Notes: generated by a model from the letters alone, not told the origin. A stretch of DNA of 64,000 bases from Okeanomitos corallinicola TIOX110 (GCF_038050375.1 NZ_CP150886.1:5001318-5065317), one strand, 5' to 3'; shown: positions 25,177 to 35,521, counted from the stretch's first letter. Numbers and translations: made by a program.

Positions 25177-27363
25177 CTATTTATTTTTGAGAATGACATC
25201 TAATATTTCTGGCAGGGTAAAATAAATATAGTAAAGAATTGGTGTACCCACAATATCTATAGTTCCATATCTACGACATAAATCAGAGTTAGGTATTTTA
25301 AGTTGAGGAACTTCAATAGGAGTAGAGTTAATATGAAAGGTGATACACCATTTAGGTTTTACTTTTAATTTGCCTTTTGCATCTCTGTCTTCTTGTTTTT
25401 CTCCTAAATCATAAAATAAATTATCATAAAAATACTCTATATTTACTTTTTTAAATTCGTCAGCAAGTATACTTTCTGAATAGGGAAAGTAAGATTCTAC
25501 AAGATTAGGCATATTTTCCCCTATAGTTTCAAAAAATATTTCCACTTGTTTAATAATATAATTTGTGGCATTTTTTATTTGCTTCTCATTTTTAAAAGAA
25601 ATTAAAGGAACATAATCACTTTTTAAAATTTGATTTTCTAGCAAAATAATTTCTGTCTGTTTTCTGGAAGGATGAATATGACGAGTAGCTTCGATTTTTG
25701 GTTGATAATAATTTTCCCAACCTACTAAAACATCTGATGCTTCAATAATTCCTAAGTATACCTTTTGTATTACCTCAAAATCTGCTTTAAATATTTCAAT
25801 ACCTCTAATATTAAACCTATCTTCCATAGTTCCTAGAAACTTTTGGTCAGATTCAAGTTTATTAGTAAAATAAAAAGGAATAAAAAAGCAATTATATATG
25901 GGAATGTCAGGAAAAGTTTGTTGTAATGCTAATTCATACCCAAGTTGTTTTTCTAAAGCTATTCTATAACTTTGATCAGTTTCTTCCAAAAATTTATTTC
26001 TATAATCTTCATATTTTTTTAAAGAAACATTTTTAAAATCAATAATTCTGATGTAATCAGTATTTATAGAACGTAGCCAAATGAGATCAGGTTGTGGATA
26101 ACGACGTAATAATTTACTAATTTTATATTGTATGATTTGATATTGCACATTAGGAAATATTCTCATATTTAAATCCCATTCAATACAGAATACTTCTCTC
26201 CAAGATAATATTTTTCCTCTTTTTGGATGTCGACCGCCAGAGTTTAATTTTTGATGTAACCACTCATTACCAAATTTGTTTAATTTATCATCACTACCTT
26301 TAAAATTCCAATTACCAACTCTATTTTTTTCTATTCCTGGTCTATTAGAATTTTCATGACCATCTATTGGGATATCAGTATCCGCAAAACAGATATCATC
26401 AAAATCATAATTATAAATGGGATCAAAATTTTTCTTAAAAAAGTAGGTTTGACACATATCTTCCCAAACATAATCAAAACCTTGTTCTCCTTGTATTCCC
26501 CAAAAATCACCATCATCTAAATCCGGGTTTAATCCTCCATATAAGAAAATCTCAATAGCTTCATAAAGTCCCCAATAATCAGCATCTTTATAATGGGTAT
26601 TTCTATCTGTATTATCAAGAGCTTCTTTACAAAATGTAATAGTTTCCTCAAAAGTATCTTGATCAAAAAGAGAGTGATTAATAGTTAAATAATTATCTCT
26701 AAATCGTTGCGAAAGAAATTGAATATCTTGACTTCTACCATAAACATGATCAGGTACATCTTCCTGTAATTGTTGAATAATTTCATTCAGGATAAAACAA
26801 TAAAGATTAACTATATTGGTACTTTCATAACTTATCATTGGACGTGGTAAGTCCATGACATCAATATAAATTGCTCCATTATCTAGATAAATAGCTCTAT
26901 CTAAATATTTATATATTTTAGAATGGTCTATTTCTTCACTACGTCTAACTTTCTTTTCAATGGAATTAATTGCTAAATCATCATAAGTTTCTAACACTCT
27001 TTCAATCATAGAAAGTTTACTGTATAAAATACACTCACTTTCTTCTTGGTATTCTAAAGTAATACCTCCTGTACTCAAAGTTGGTTGATCTTGATTTTTC
27101 TTATTTTTAGCATCTTTCCTGGTAACTCTGGAATTATTTTCATTGTCACGATCAAATTTTCTGAATGTGCGATACATTAAAAAGAAAAAATCACGGACTT
27201 TATTAAATTTACTACTATCATCAGTACCAGTTGCATTTTGATATTTAGCAATAAAATCATCAAACCCTTTTGGCAAGTAAAAAGCATACCCACCATTATC
27301 ATCTGCTTTAATACCTACAAAATCTGAACCTATTTTCAGATCAATTTGTGAAAAGTCCCACAT
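25177..27363 (-). CDS. McrC/LlaJI-like restriction nuclease subunit
   Basis: 728 residues, encoded 54 bp downstream of an McrB-like AAA+ gene. A PD-(D/E)xK nuclease core can be traced: E301 in YVWEDM, P425-D426 in PQPDLIWL, D442-F-K444 in RIIDFKN, and Q473-L-G-Y-E-L in the following helix. The long N-terminal part (about 290 residues) is unlike ordinary McrC. It looks like a divergent McrC or LlaJI-type nuclease that is activated by its GTPase partner. The nucleobase or modification recognised cannot be told. Catalytic residues look intact. Confidence 0.7.
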   Translation of the reverse strand: MWDFSQIDLKIGSDFVGIKADDNGGYAFYLPKGFDDFIAKYQNATGTDDSSKFNKVRDFFFLMYRTFRKFDRDNENNSRVTRKDAKNKKNQDQPTLSTGGITLEYQEESECILYSKLSMIERVLETYDDLAINSIEKKVRRSEEIDHSKIYKYLDRAIYLDNGAIYIDVMDLPRPMISYESTNIVNLYCFILNEIIQQLQEDVPDHVYGRSQDIQFLSQRFRDNYLTINHSLFDQDTFEETITFCKEALDNTDRNTHYKDADYWGLYEAIEIFLYGGLNPDLDDGDFWGIQGEQGFDYVWEDMCQTYFFKKNFDPIYNYDFDDICFADTDIPIDGHENSNRPGIEKNRVGNWNFKGSDDKLNKFGNEWLHQKLNSGGRHPKRGKILSWREVFCIEWDLNMRIFPNVQYQIIQYKISKLLRRYPQPDLIWLRSINTDYIRIIDFKNVSLKKYEDYRNKFLEETDQSYRIALEKQLGYELALQQTFPDIPIYNCFFIPFYFTNKLESDQKFLGTMEDRFNIRGIEIFKADFEVIQKVYLGIIEASDVLVGWENYYQPKIEATRHIHPSRKQTEIILLENQILKSDYVPLISFKNEKQIKNATNYIIKQVEIFFETIGENMPNLVESYFPYSESILADEFKKVNIEYFYDNLFYDLGEKQEDRDAKGKLKVKPKWCITFHINSTPIEVPQLKIPNSDLCRRYGTIDIVGTPILYYIYFTLPEILDVILKNK

Positions 27364-27417
27364 AATAATTAACCAGTTGATTGAACAAAGAGGAAATTAT
27401 CAAGATTTTGAATGACA

Positions 27418-28725
27418 TTATTTAGTTGTATATTTTAAGAGATTGGTTACAAATTCCTGATGGTATTTAATAAAATCACCAAAAGTCACCAACTCTTTAT
27501 CACTCTTGTTTAAAAGTTTGCGAATGGGGGTTTTATCACGGTTAAAAACACTATCCCAAATAAAGAACATCAGTTTATTTTTGATCTGATCTTCTGTAAT
27601 TGTACCTGCATTGATGAAACGATAACCTATTTGCATATCTTCTATTCTGCCACTTCTGACAGAATTATGATTATCTTTAATAAAGATGTTGAATCTCTCT
27701 ACTAAATTTTTCCATTTTAAAGTGCCATCTCCATAACCTTCTAAGGTAACATTATCTAATTTTTTATCATCATCTTCATTCCAGTCTACATATTCCCATT
27801 CCCAACGTCTTTTAAAAGCGTTATCCATAAAGTAAATGGAATTATCCGAAGTATTCATTGTTCCAAATATGGAAAGATTGTAAGGAATGCGAATTGAACT
27901 TACAACAGACGTACTTTTTTCAACCTTAATCTGAATTTTATCTAAAATGTCTTGATATTCTCCCAATTTTCTTTCACTTGTATGTTTACCATAAGTATAT
28001 GTAGGAACTTTTTCTACATTATTAAATCCAACTTCTTTAAAACCTGTTAATTTGATAAGTGTTTGAAATTCTAAATCAGAAAGACTAATTTCATAGGCAG
28101 ACCACCCATCTTGACGACGATCTAGCAGTTGAAAAACTGTACCAAAAATTGCTGAAGAGTTACCTCTATTGATTTCATCAATAACTAAAGCAACATTTTG
28201 TACGGTTTCGTCTTCTTTTTGAACTAATAAATTTTTATAAGCTTGAGCCAATGCTTGTAAAAAATGACCTTGATAAAATTGATAATAAACATCTCCATTA
28301 GATTTAGTCTGTGGCATTAATTTTCCCATAAAATCGCCATAGGTGTATTCAGGATGAAAAACAGTTTTAATCAGATTCTCAGGATGAATATTTTTATCAA
28401 TCCCTAAAATCTGTTTAACAATTCCGCCATCAATATCATTGGAAATTTTATGGCTTTTACCAGTACCAGGACAACCGAAAAATATTTTTTGAATTGGACT
28501 TGTCATAGTTTTATTACCTTTTGTTTGCTCATTACCCAGATTTTGTAAATATTCAAAAAAGTCTAACAACTGTTCATCAGTAAGTAATTTAAGAATTATT
28601 TGGCGATAAGTTTTGACGAGATAATTTTTTTCTTGTGTTGGTGTCCAACCCAAGCGTTTAAGTTCTCGATTTATCAAAGTTGTAATATCGCCAAAATCAA
28701 CAGACTCCGAAAAATGTTGGCCCAT
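27418..28725 (-). CDS. McrB-like AAA+ GTPase of a restriction system
   Basis: 435 residues. Walker A GCPGTGKS at residues 84-91, Walker B LVIDEINRGN at about 180-189, and the McrB signature MNTSDNS at 290-296 followed by DNAFKRRWEWEY (arginine finger region). These features define the McrB branch, GTPases that translocate on DNA and activate the McrC nuclease. Only about 75 residues precede the ATPase, so the DNA-recognition domain is either minimal or provided by the partner. It lies directly upstream of the McrC-like gene. Probably a type IV or LlaJI-like restriction system against foreign DNA. Confidence 0.82.
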   Translation of the reverse strand: MGQHFSESVDFGDITTLINRELKRLGWTPTQEKNYLVKTYRQIILKLLTDEQLLDFFEYLQNLGNEQTKGNKTMTSPIQKIFFGCPGTGKSHKISNDIDGGIVKQILGIDKNIHPENLIKTVFHPEYTYGDFMGKLMPQTKSNGDVYYQFYQGHFLQALAQAYKNLLVQKEDETVQNVALVIDEINRGNSSAIFGTVFQLLDRRQDGWSAYEISLSDLEFQTLIKLTGFKEVGFNNVEKVPTYTYGKHTSERKLGEYQDILDKIQIKVEKSTSVVSSIRIPYNLSIFGTMNTSDNSIYFMDNAFKRRWEWEYVDWNEDDDKKLDNVTLEGYGDGTLKWKNLVERFNIFIKDNHNSVRSGRIEDMQIGYRFINAGTITEDQIKNKLMFFIWDSVFNRDKTPIRKLLNKSDKELVTFGDFIKYHQEFVTNLLKYTTK

Positions 28726-29086
28726 TTAATTGAACTATGAAATTTTAGCTAATTTCTAATTATACAGGGTATTCAGAAATAACACTAACTTATTTACACA
28801 TCTTTATACATTACTATTTCTAGCAATAATGGATGAAGAAAAATATTTTTTAGTTTAATATTTGTTATGATTAGATTGATAATTTAAAAATATATTGCAA
28901 TTTTTAACAAAACTAAATCACTTTAATCCTGCAAATCCTTAAATCCTGCAAATCCTGATTCTGATAGTAAGTAAGTTGGGTTTCTTTACCTCAACCCAAC
29001 ATTTATTACTTTCCATTTATCCAAGTATGTAAAACTAGATTAATAATCAGATAAAATAAAGAAATAAATCCCTAAAAAACTTTAAC
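28726..29086. other. Intergenic region between McrB-like gene and pyrFE
   Basis: 361 bp without a gene. It holds a direct repeat (AATCCTGCAAATCC at 28924 and 28942 with a short spacer) and a hairpin GTTGGGTT (28975-28982) with AACCCAAC (28993-29000). Both are of the dispersed type common in cyanobacteria. Divergent promoters for the flanking genes must lie here. Confidence 0.5.
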
Positions 29087-30514
29087 ATGAACTTTTTCGA
29101 CAAGTTAAATACAACAATTTCCCAAAATCAAAGTTTACTAATAGTCGGACTTGATCCCAACCCAGAAATGATTCCTAACCGTTATCAAAATTCTGATTTG
29201 ATGACTGGTTTAGAAAATTGGTTAAATTTCGTGATTACAGAAACCGCTGATTTTGTTTGTGCTTATAAACCAACTTTAGGTTTTTATCAATCTTTAGGTG
29301 TCCCAGGTTTAGAGTTATTAATAAAAGTTTTAAAATCTATTCCTAGTCACATTCCCATTATTTTGGATGCTAAACATAGTGATTTGAATACTAGCAGTAT
29401 TTTTGCCCATACTATATTTACAGAATGGCAAGTAGACGCTGTTACTTTAAGTCCTTATTCTGGACAAGATCATGTTGCACCTTTTTTAGTTTATCCTGAT
29501 AAAGCTGCTTTTATTTTGTGTTCTACTTCTAATCCTAGTGCCACAATTTTACAGGAATATCCTGATCTTAAAAACCCTTTTTATTTAAAAGTTGTCGAAG
29601 AGTCAAAAAACTGGGGAACTCCTGAACAATTATGTTTAGAAGTGGGAACTACAAATGCAGAAATTCTCAAAAATGTCCGCACAATCGCACCGGAAAGAAT
29701 TATTATGGTGCGGAGTCTTTGGGCTAAAGAAAACACTCTGAAACCTATTTTAAGTGCAGGTTTAAATAGTAATGGTGATGGTTTGTTAATTCCTGTTCCT
29801 CAAGATATGTTAGGAAGTGAAAACCTTTCTCAAGAAATTCAAAAGTTACGCACAGAAATAAATAATTTTAGAAGTGATTTTGTTGATAATGCTTCTAGTT
29901 GTGATGTTTGGGTTTCTAATGTGGAAATCAAAAATAATCATCCCCATCAAGATTTGATTTTACAACTTTTTGATATTGGTTGTATTATGTTTGGTGAATT
30001 TGTGCAAGCATCTGGGGAAACTTTTCCTTATTATATTGATTTACGGAAAATTATTTCTAATCCCCAAGTTTTTAATCAGGTGCTTAGTGCTTATGAAGAT
30101 ATCTTAAAAACTCTCACTTTTGATCGTTTAGCGGGTATTCCCTATGGTTCTTTACCTACTGCAACGGGTTTATCTCTGCGTTTACATTGTCCGATGATTT
30201 TTCCCCGCAAGGAAGTTAAAGCACATGGTACACGGAAGGTAATTGAAGGTAATTTTCACCCAGGGGAAACTATAGCGGTGGTGGATGATATTTTGATTAG
30301 TGGGAAAAGTGCAATTGAAGGAGCGGAAAAAATTAAGTCTGTGGGTTTAAATGTGAAGGATATTGTGGTGTTTATTGACCATGAAAAAGGTGTAAAAGAT
30401 AGGTTAAAAGCTCAAGGTTATAATGCTTATTCTGTGTTAACTCTTTCGGAAATTGTGAATACTTTATACGAAGTTGGCAGAATTACTGAGCAGCAATTTT
30501 TGGCGTTTATGTAG
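29087..30514 (+). CDS. pyrF-pyrE: Bifunctional orotidine-5'-phosphate decarboxylase / orotate phosphoribosyltransferase
   Basis: 475 residues joining two steps of UMP synthesis. The N-terminal half is a PyrF decarboxylase with LIVGLDPNPEMIP and the catalytic DAKHSDLNTSS. The C-terminal half, from about residue 290, is a PyrE-type phosphoribosyltransferase with the PRPP loop VVDDILISGKSAIEGAE. Order F then E in one chain is known in cyanobacteria. The stop codon lies in a 28-bp palindrome. Confidence 0.92.
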   Translation: MNFFDKLNTTISQNQSLLIVGLDPNPEMIPNRYQNSDLMTGLENWLNFVITETADFVCAYKPTLGFYQSLGVPGLELLIKVLKSIPSHIPIILDAKHSDLNTSSIFAHTIFTEWQVDAVTLSPYSGQDHVAPFLVYPDKAAFILCSTSNPSATILQEYPDLKNPFYLKVVEESKNWGTPEQLCLEVGTTNAEILKNVRTIAPERIIMVRSLWAKENTLKPILSAGLNSNGDGLLIPVPQDMLGSENLSQEIQKLRTEINNFRSDFVDNASSCDVWVSNVEIKNNHPHQDLILQLFDIGCIMFGEFVQASGETFPYYIDLRKIISNPQVFNQVLSAYEDILKTLTFDRLAGIPYGSLPTATGLSLRLHCPMIFPRKEVKAHGTRKVIEGNFHPGETIAVVDDILISGKSAIEGAEKIKSVGLNVKDIVVFIDHEKGVKDRLKAQGYNAYSVLTLSEIVNTLYEVGRITEQQFLAFM

Positions 30515-30538
30515 GGGCGAACGGCCGTTCGCCCCTAC
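30511..30538. repeat. Interspersed palindrome, copy 2
   Basis: Perfect 28-bp palindrome whose core GGGCGAACGGCCGTTCGCCC is identical to copy 1 at 15046-15065. It includes the pyrFE stop codon and lies between convergent genes, where it may help terminate both transcripts. Confidence 0.85.
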
Positions 30539-30545
30539 AGAATGA

Positions 30546-31871
30546 TTACATTGTCAATGATTGAGGATTGGTTTCAATCAATGTTGCTAAATCTTTCAAG
30601 AATGCAGCAGCATGAGCGCCGTAAATAATCCGATGATCACAGGTGATGTTAACTTTCATTTGTTGACAAATACCAAATAAACCATCTTTGGTAGCTACAA
30701 CTTCTGGACGAGAAGCAGCGATCGCCAAAATTGAACCCTGTCCAGGTGGTAAAATTGCATCAAAGGTATCTACACCAAACATTCCCAAGTTAGACAAAGT
30801 AAATGTACCGCTGTTATATTCTTCTGGTTGTAGTTGTTTTGCTCTAGCTTTATCTACTAAAGTTTTCCAATTCCGTGACAAGGAATAAATATCAATTTGA
30901 TCCGCTTTCTGTAATACTGGTGTAATTAATCCACCATCATCCATGGCTACAGCTACAGCTACGTTAATATTGCCATGATGAACAATTCCCTGTTCTGAAT
31001 AACTAGCATTCAGTAATGGATGTTTTTGTAATGTCACCGCTACCGCTTTCGCTAATAACGCTGTCATTGTCACACCTTTAGATTTTATCTGTTTATAAAC
31101 TTTGTTGAGTTCATCAACTGTAATTGTGTAACCAACATGGAATGTAGGTACAGTCAAACTAACCATCATGTTGCGTACCACTGCATTCTGTAAAGTAGTC
31201 AATGGTACTACCTGACCAGGTACAGAACTGGTGATAGCTGGAGTAGGTGCGGGTACTGGTTTTACAGGTGCAGGTGCTACAGGTGCTGTAACAACTGGCG
31301 TTACAGGTGCTGGGGGTTGAGTTGGAGTCACTGCGGGAGTAGTAGGCTGAGGTGTTTTACCAGCAGCAGTTTCTACATCTTCAGCGACAATGCGACCATA
31401 AGGACCGCTACCTTTAAGATTATTTAAATCAATTCTATATTCTTTAGCTAACTTGCGAGCGCGAGGTGAAGCAACTAACCGACCTTCTTTGTGGTTAGAG
31501 CCATTGTGAGAGGCTGTTACAGGAGCAGCGACATTGCCAGCGGCTACAGGTACGGGTACAGGTGCAGGTGTTTCAGTCACCGCAGCAGCACCACCACCAG
31601 CCATAGCTATGGCAGCTTCTATTTCTGCTTCTGTTTCTGCTACGTAGGCGATCGCAGCACCAACAGGGGCAGTTTCACCAGCAGGGACGATGATATGGGC
31701 TAAAAATCCTTCATAGAAAGATTCCACATCCATATCCGCCTTATCTGACTCGACAACCACCACTGTTTCGCCTTTTTCCACTCTATCCCCCGGCGACTTT
31801 ACCCAAGAAACAATTTTGCCCTCGGTCATGGTGGAACTTAGCGCCGGCATAAATACTTCATTAATGCTCAT
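30546..31871 (-). CDS. Pyruvate dehydrogenase E2, dihydrolipoamide acetyltransferase
   Basis: 441 residues. Lipoyl domain at the N-terminus with the lipoylated lysine in ESDKADMDVES; a Pro/Ala/Thr/Val-rich linker; the E1/E3-binding domain ASPRARKLAKEYRIDLNNLKG; a second Pro-rich linker; then the catalytic acyltransferase with the active-site DHRIIYG near the end. It forms the core of the pyruvate dehydrogenase complex making acetyl-CoA. Ends 8 bp from the palindrome shared with pyrFE. Confidence 0.94.
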   Translation of the reverse strand: MSINEVFMPALSSTMTEGKIVSWVKSPGDRVEKGETVVVVESDKADMDVESFYEGFLAHIIVPAGETAPVGAAIAYVAETEAEIEAAIAMAGGGAAAVTETPAPVPVPVAAGNVAAPVTASHNGSNHKEGRLVASPRARKLAKEYRIDLNNLKGSGPYGRIVAEDVETAAGKTPQPTTPAVTPTQPPAPVTPVVTAPVAPAPVKPVPAPTPAITSSVPGQVVPLTTLQNAVVRNMMVSLTVPTFHVGYTITVDELNKVYKQIKSKGVTMTALLAKAVAVTLQKHPLLNASYSEQGIVHHGNINVAVAVAMDDGGLITPVLQKADQIDIYSLSRNWKTLVDKARAKQLQPEEYNSGTFTLSNLGMFGVDTFDAILPPGQGSILAIAASRPEVVATKDGLFGICQQMKVNITCDHRIIYGAHAAAFLKDLATLIETNPQSLTM

Positions 31872-32206
31872 AATGGTGGTTTTAGAATCAATAATTTTAT
31901 GGACTTTAACAGCTGTTGCCAGATCGAATTGTATCTTGCTACGAGGATTTTAGAGCAAATTATCAGCAGAAGGCAGGATGTGGGGAGGTGGGGAAGATTA
32001 ATAAATAATCAACTAATCACCAATTACCCATTCCCATTTGGAACTTAACGCCGAAGCTGATGTCTATTTAGATAAACTGAGATTATCTGTACTCCTCACT
32101 GCTTCTTCACACACAAATACTAACGATCAGCAGTTATTAGGGGTGAGATTTGAACTTAAAACTCAAAATTGGTGAATAACCTGTTTAAAATTCCCCTTTC
32201 AATCAG
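31872..32206. other. Intergenic region, no gene seen
   Basis: 335 bp between two divergent genes. No convincing reading frame or strong fold was found; it contains imperfect short repeats near 32000 (ATCACCAATTACCC type) and must hold the promoter of the E2 gene. Confidence 0.5.
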
Positions 32207-32746
32207 ATGAATATGTCGGCAAAGTTGAAATTTGTTTTAATTTCGGTTTTTAGTGTATTCACTGCTGTTGCTGCGGTTTATATAATTCAGCATCAGCCAG
32301 CTTTGTTAATGACGAGAAATGCAAATAGTCAACAACAAGCTATATCTTTAAAAAACAACTCTTCTGACTCTTCTCAATTTGTCGCTTACCCTGAGCGTTC
32401 TCAATATAAAACTATACCATTAGAAAGTATAAACTCTATTCTCCAAGGTAGTGATCCTGGTACTCTGGCTTTAAATATTCTTTATGATCTCAAGTCGGTG
32501 GAGGGAAAGCCTTCTGTTGAGGTAACATTTCCCCAATCTAATCACGCTTTGGTAATGATTACAAAAGTCAAACAGGTAACAGATAATTCTGTCAATACTA
32601 TGAAATATCGAGTGGAAATGAACCGTTTTGGGCGATCGCTATTAGTTAGTTCACCACCTGTCTGGCAAATTACCTGGGCTGGTTATCAAGTACAATGTAC
32701 TACTCAAAGTCCAGCCCAGAATCAGTTTAGCCACAATTGCAATTAG
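32207..32746 (+). CDS. Hypothetical membrane-anchored or secreted protein
   Basis: 179 residues. The N-terminal segment KLKFVLISVFSVFTAVAAVYII is a signal peptide or membrane anchor. The remainder is predicted soluble and periplasmic, with QWKITWAGYQVQC-like end (PPVWQITWAGYQVQCTTQS) containing two cysteines. The start may be 32207 or the ATG at 32213. No known family recognised; it reads like a conserved cyanobacterial hypothetical. Confidence 0.7.
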   Translation: MNMSAKLKFVLISVFSVFTAVAAVYIIQHQPALLMTRNANSQQQAISLKNNSSDSSQFVAYPERSQYKTIPLESINSILQGSDPGTLALNILYDLKSVEGKPSVEVTFPQSNHALVMITKVKQVTDNSVNTMKYRVEMNRFGRSLLVSSPPVWQITWAGYQVQCTTQSPAQNQFSHNCN

Positions 32747-32810
32747 TCAGTAGTTAGTGTTCAGTGGTCAGTTGCTCATGACTAATGACTAATAACCAAT
32801 GACTAAGTGA

Positions 32811-33260
32811 TTAAATATCACCACGAATTTCTTCGACTATGCCATCTCTTAATACAACTTCAACTTGCATTTTACTGATTAAGTTATCTCCGGTTTCTAC
32901 CTTAAAAAACCCTTCCATTTGAAACTGATTAACTTCTTGATCTAATTCCAGAAACTGCACTTGTTGAAGGTTTTGCAGTAATTGATTTTTTTGCTCTAGA
33001 AATTCACTTTTCTTTTGATTAACTTGGATTTGGATATTATCAATTTGTTGCTGAGTTTGGGGACCCGGTGGCTGTACACTTTGCTTTTGAATGGCAGAAA
33101 TTGCTCTTTGTCCTTCCATGTCTAACTGTTGCAGCTGCTGATCTAGTTGGTTGATCTGCGTTTGTAGCTGCTGTTGTACTTCCTCTTTCCAGAGAGTTGT
33201 CACGATGGCTTTGACGTTAACGCCACGTTTTAAAAGCAATTGAGATTTGGAGACATCCAT
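32811..33260 (-). CDS. YlqD family protein
   Basis: 149 residues. MDVSKSQLLLKRGVNVKAIVTTLWKEEVQQQLQTQINQLDQQLQQL begins with a short beta part and continues as a glutamine-rich coiled coil, ending VEVVLRDGIVEEIRGDI, the typical YlqD pattern. Function unknown. It follows the acyl-CoA synthetase gene 39 bp downstream of that gene's end, but each may be separately transcribed. Confidence 0.82.
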   Translation of the reverse strand: MDVSKSQLLLKRGVNVKAIVTTLWKEEVQQQLQTQINQLDQQLQQLDMEGQRAISAIQKQSVQPPGPQTQQQIDNIQIQVNQKKSEFLEQKNQLLQNLQQVQFLELDQEVNQFQMEGFFKVETGDNLISKMQVEVVLRDGIVEEIRGDI

Positions 33261-33299
33261 AAAAATTTCGCGTTCACTCTAAATTATTTGCAAGGGGAA

Positions 33300-35300
33300 T
33301 TATTTGACAAACATCTCGTCAATAATATCTCGATAATTTTCCATAACAACATGACGACGGATTTTTAATGTTTGTGTCATCATGCCATTTTCAATGGAAA
33401 AGGGTTCGAGGATTAGCTTAAAGGGTCCGATGCGATCATCGGCTCGATAACCTGGACGATTTTTCACTTCCCGGTTTAATTCTTGCCGAAATAAATCCTG
33501 AATTATTTTACTCTCTAAGTCAATTTTTTGACTGGTTGAGGTGGAATCATTCTGGGTACTGATATCCAGCTTCTGCATTTCTGCCCATTTCTCTAGTGCT
33601 TCTACATTAGGAACTATCAACGCGCCGATACTACGCTGGTCTTGTCCTACTAACATGATTTGATCAACATAGGGCGATCGCAAACAAGCATCTTCTATGG
33701 GTTGGGGTTCAATATTTTCCCCGTTGGTTAAGACGATGGTATCTTTAGCCCTACCAGTCAGCACTAAATCATTTTCTGGTGTTACCCAACCCAAATCACC
33801 ACTATCAAACCATCCTTCTGCATTTATAGCTTTTTGTGTGGCTTCAGGGTTTTGATAGTACCCTTGCATGATTTGGGGTCCTTTGAGCAGCACTAAACCC
33901 CTTTGTCCTACAGGTAAGGGTTGTTTGGTTTCTGGGTCTACAATTTTAACTTCTGTGCCGGGAATTGGTTGACCAGACGAACCACGCAAGTTTCGCCACG
34001 GACGACGAGCGTTTGTAACTGGGGAAGTTTCAGTTAAACCATAACCTTGTAAAATCTCCACACCAATAATTTCAAAAAAGTTATCTATGTGTTTGGGTAG
34101 CGCACCACCACCACTAATAACGTGTTTAATTTTCCCACCTGTGGCTTCCCGCACTGTGGCATAAACTATTTTTTCTCCCAGTGCTTGGAATGGTGATAAA
34201 GCCAACTCTACTATTTTCGCTCCCAATTTCTCTCCAGCGGACGCATGAAGATGATCTAAACTCAATCCCTGGGTAATCCGCCGCGCTGTCATATATTTCT
34301 GGCTGGTAGAGAGTAAAAATTGAATCAGTTTTTGTTTATTGGCTGGCTGACTCCGAAACTGTTTTTGCACTCCTTCATAAATTGATTCCCACAACCGAGG
34401 AACAGCAATCATGTAGTTAGGTTTATATTTTTTTAAATCTTCCTTGACAGCACGTAAATTAGTGTAAACCTGTGTACAACCTTGAGAAAGTAAAAAGTAT
34501 TCTCCACTACGTTCATAACTATGCCAAGTCGGTAAAATACTCAAAACCGTATCACCTGGTTGTGGTTGTACCACTGTTCCCAAGGTCTTAACTTGATGAA
34601 GTAAGTTTTTGTGAGATAACATTACACCCTTGGGTTTTCCCGTAGTCCCAGAGGTATAAATTAAAGTTGCTAAAGTATCACCGCTAGTTTTTAATGCTAC
34701 TAGGGTGTGGTTACTACCCAGGTCTAATAATTGATTAAAATTAACTATTCGATATTGTTCTGCTACTGGTGGTGTTTCATCGGAAAGTAAAACCACTAAT
34801 TTAATGGGTAAATCATTTAACCCAGATTCTAATTTTTTTAATGTTTTAATGTCTTCAACTACTAAGGCTGTACTACCGCTATTGGCAATAATATATAGTA
34901 GTTCTTCCCTTTCAGCTTGAGCGCTACGGACTGCATTAACTGCTCCAGCACTCATGATACCTTGATCAGCAATAAACCAGCGTGGACTGTTATCTGCTAT
35001 TAGTGCAATGCGTTCAATTTGGTTACTCTCACCACCACTCATATTTATCCCTAGTCCTTGCAAACCCGCTGCAAATTTTTGGATTTGTATAAATAGCTGA
35101 GAATAGGTAATTTTGAATTCTGGCTGGGAATGGGGGTTATGGAGCGCGATAATATGATCAAACTTCCTGGCAGCTAAAGACCATATTTCTGGTAGTGATT
35201 CAATATTTGTGTAATCTACCAAAGTCTGTAATGCTCGATATTCTCGCTCAGTCACATTTGATAAGAGAGAAGATGGGGATGGGGATTGGGTGGTTGACAT
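33300..35300 (-). CDS. Long-chain acyl-CoA/acyl-ACP synthetase (AMP-forming)
   Basis: 666 residues of the ANL superfamily. The AMP-binding P-loop is TLIYTSGTTGKPKGVMLSHKN; other core motifs are LQGYGLTETSP, GWFDSGDLG and LTGRAKDTIVLTNGENIEP. Cyanobacterial members activate free fatty acids (Aas), allowing recycling of membrane lipids. Soluble, no clear membrane segment. Full length with intact core. Confidence 0.92.
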   Translation of the reverse strand: MSTTQSPSPSSLLSNVTEREYRALQTLVDYTNIESLPEIWSLAARKFDHIIALHNPHSQPEFKITYSQLFIQIQKFAAGLQGLGINMSGGESNQIERIALIADNSPRWFIADQGIMSAGAVNAVRSAQAEREELLYIIANSGSTALVVEDIKTLKKLESGLNDLPIKLVVLLSDETPPVAEQYRIVNFNQLLDLGSNHTLVALKTSGDTLATLIYTSGTTGKPKGVMLSHKNLLHQVKTLGTVVQPQPGDTVLSILPTWHSYERSGEYFLLSQGCTQVYTNLRAVKEDLKKYKPNYMIAVPRLWESIYEGVQKQFRSQPANKQKLIQFLLSTSQKYMTARRITQGLSLDHLHASAGEKLGAKIVELALSPFQALGEKIVYATVREATGGKIKHVISGGGALPKHIDNFFEIIGVEILQGYGLTETSPVTNARRPWRNLRGSSGQPIPGTEVKIVDPETKQPLPVGQRGLVLLKGPQIMQGYYQNPEATQKAINAEGWFDSGDLGWVTPENDLVLTGRAKDTIVLTNGENIEPQPIEDACLRSPYVDQIMLVGQDQRSIGALIVPNVEALEKWAEMQKLDISTQNDSTSTSQKIDLESKIIQDLFRQELNREVKNRPGYRADDRIGPFKLILEPFSIENGMMTQTLKIRRHVVMENYRDIIDEMFVK

Positions 35301-35521
35301 AAGACTTAATTAAGAAATATTTTCTTGATTTTGTTAATAACAGTCTTGAGTATCATCTTTTCTGACTGTGTATGACACTAACACAACTTCCAGTATCTAC
35401 TTTACAAAAATTTATGTTAAACTCAATAAAGATAGATTAAATGCAATGGTTCTCTACATGAGTTGATGAAAAATTTTGCATCTTAAATTTTGCATCTTTA
35501 TTTTAGTTGCTTAACTCTTGC

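Noticed and set aside
31491-31703. Plus-strand open frame of low complexity within the E2 gene
   Set aside because: Antisense to the Ala/Pro/Val-rich linker; composition artefact.
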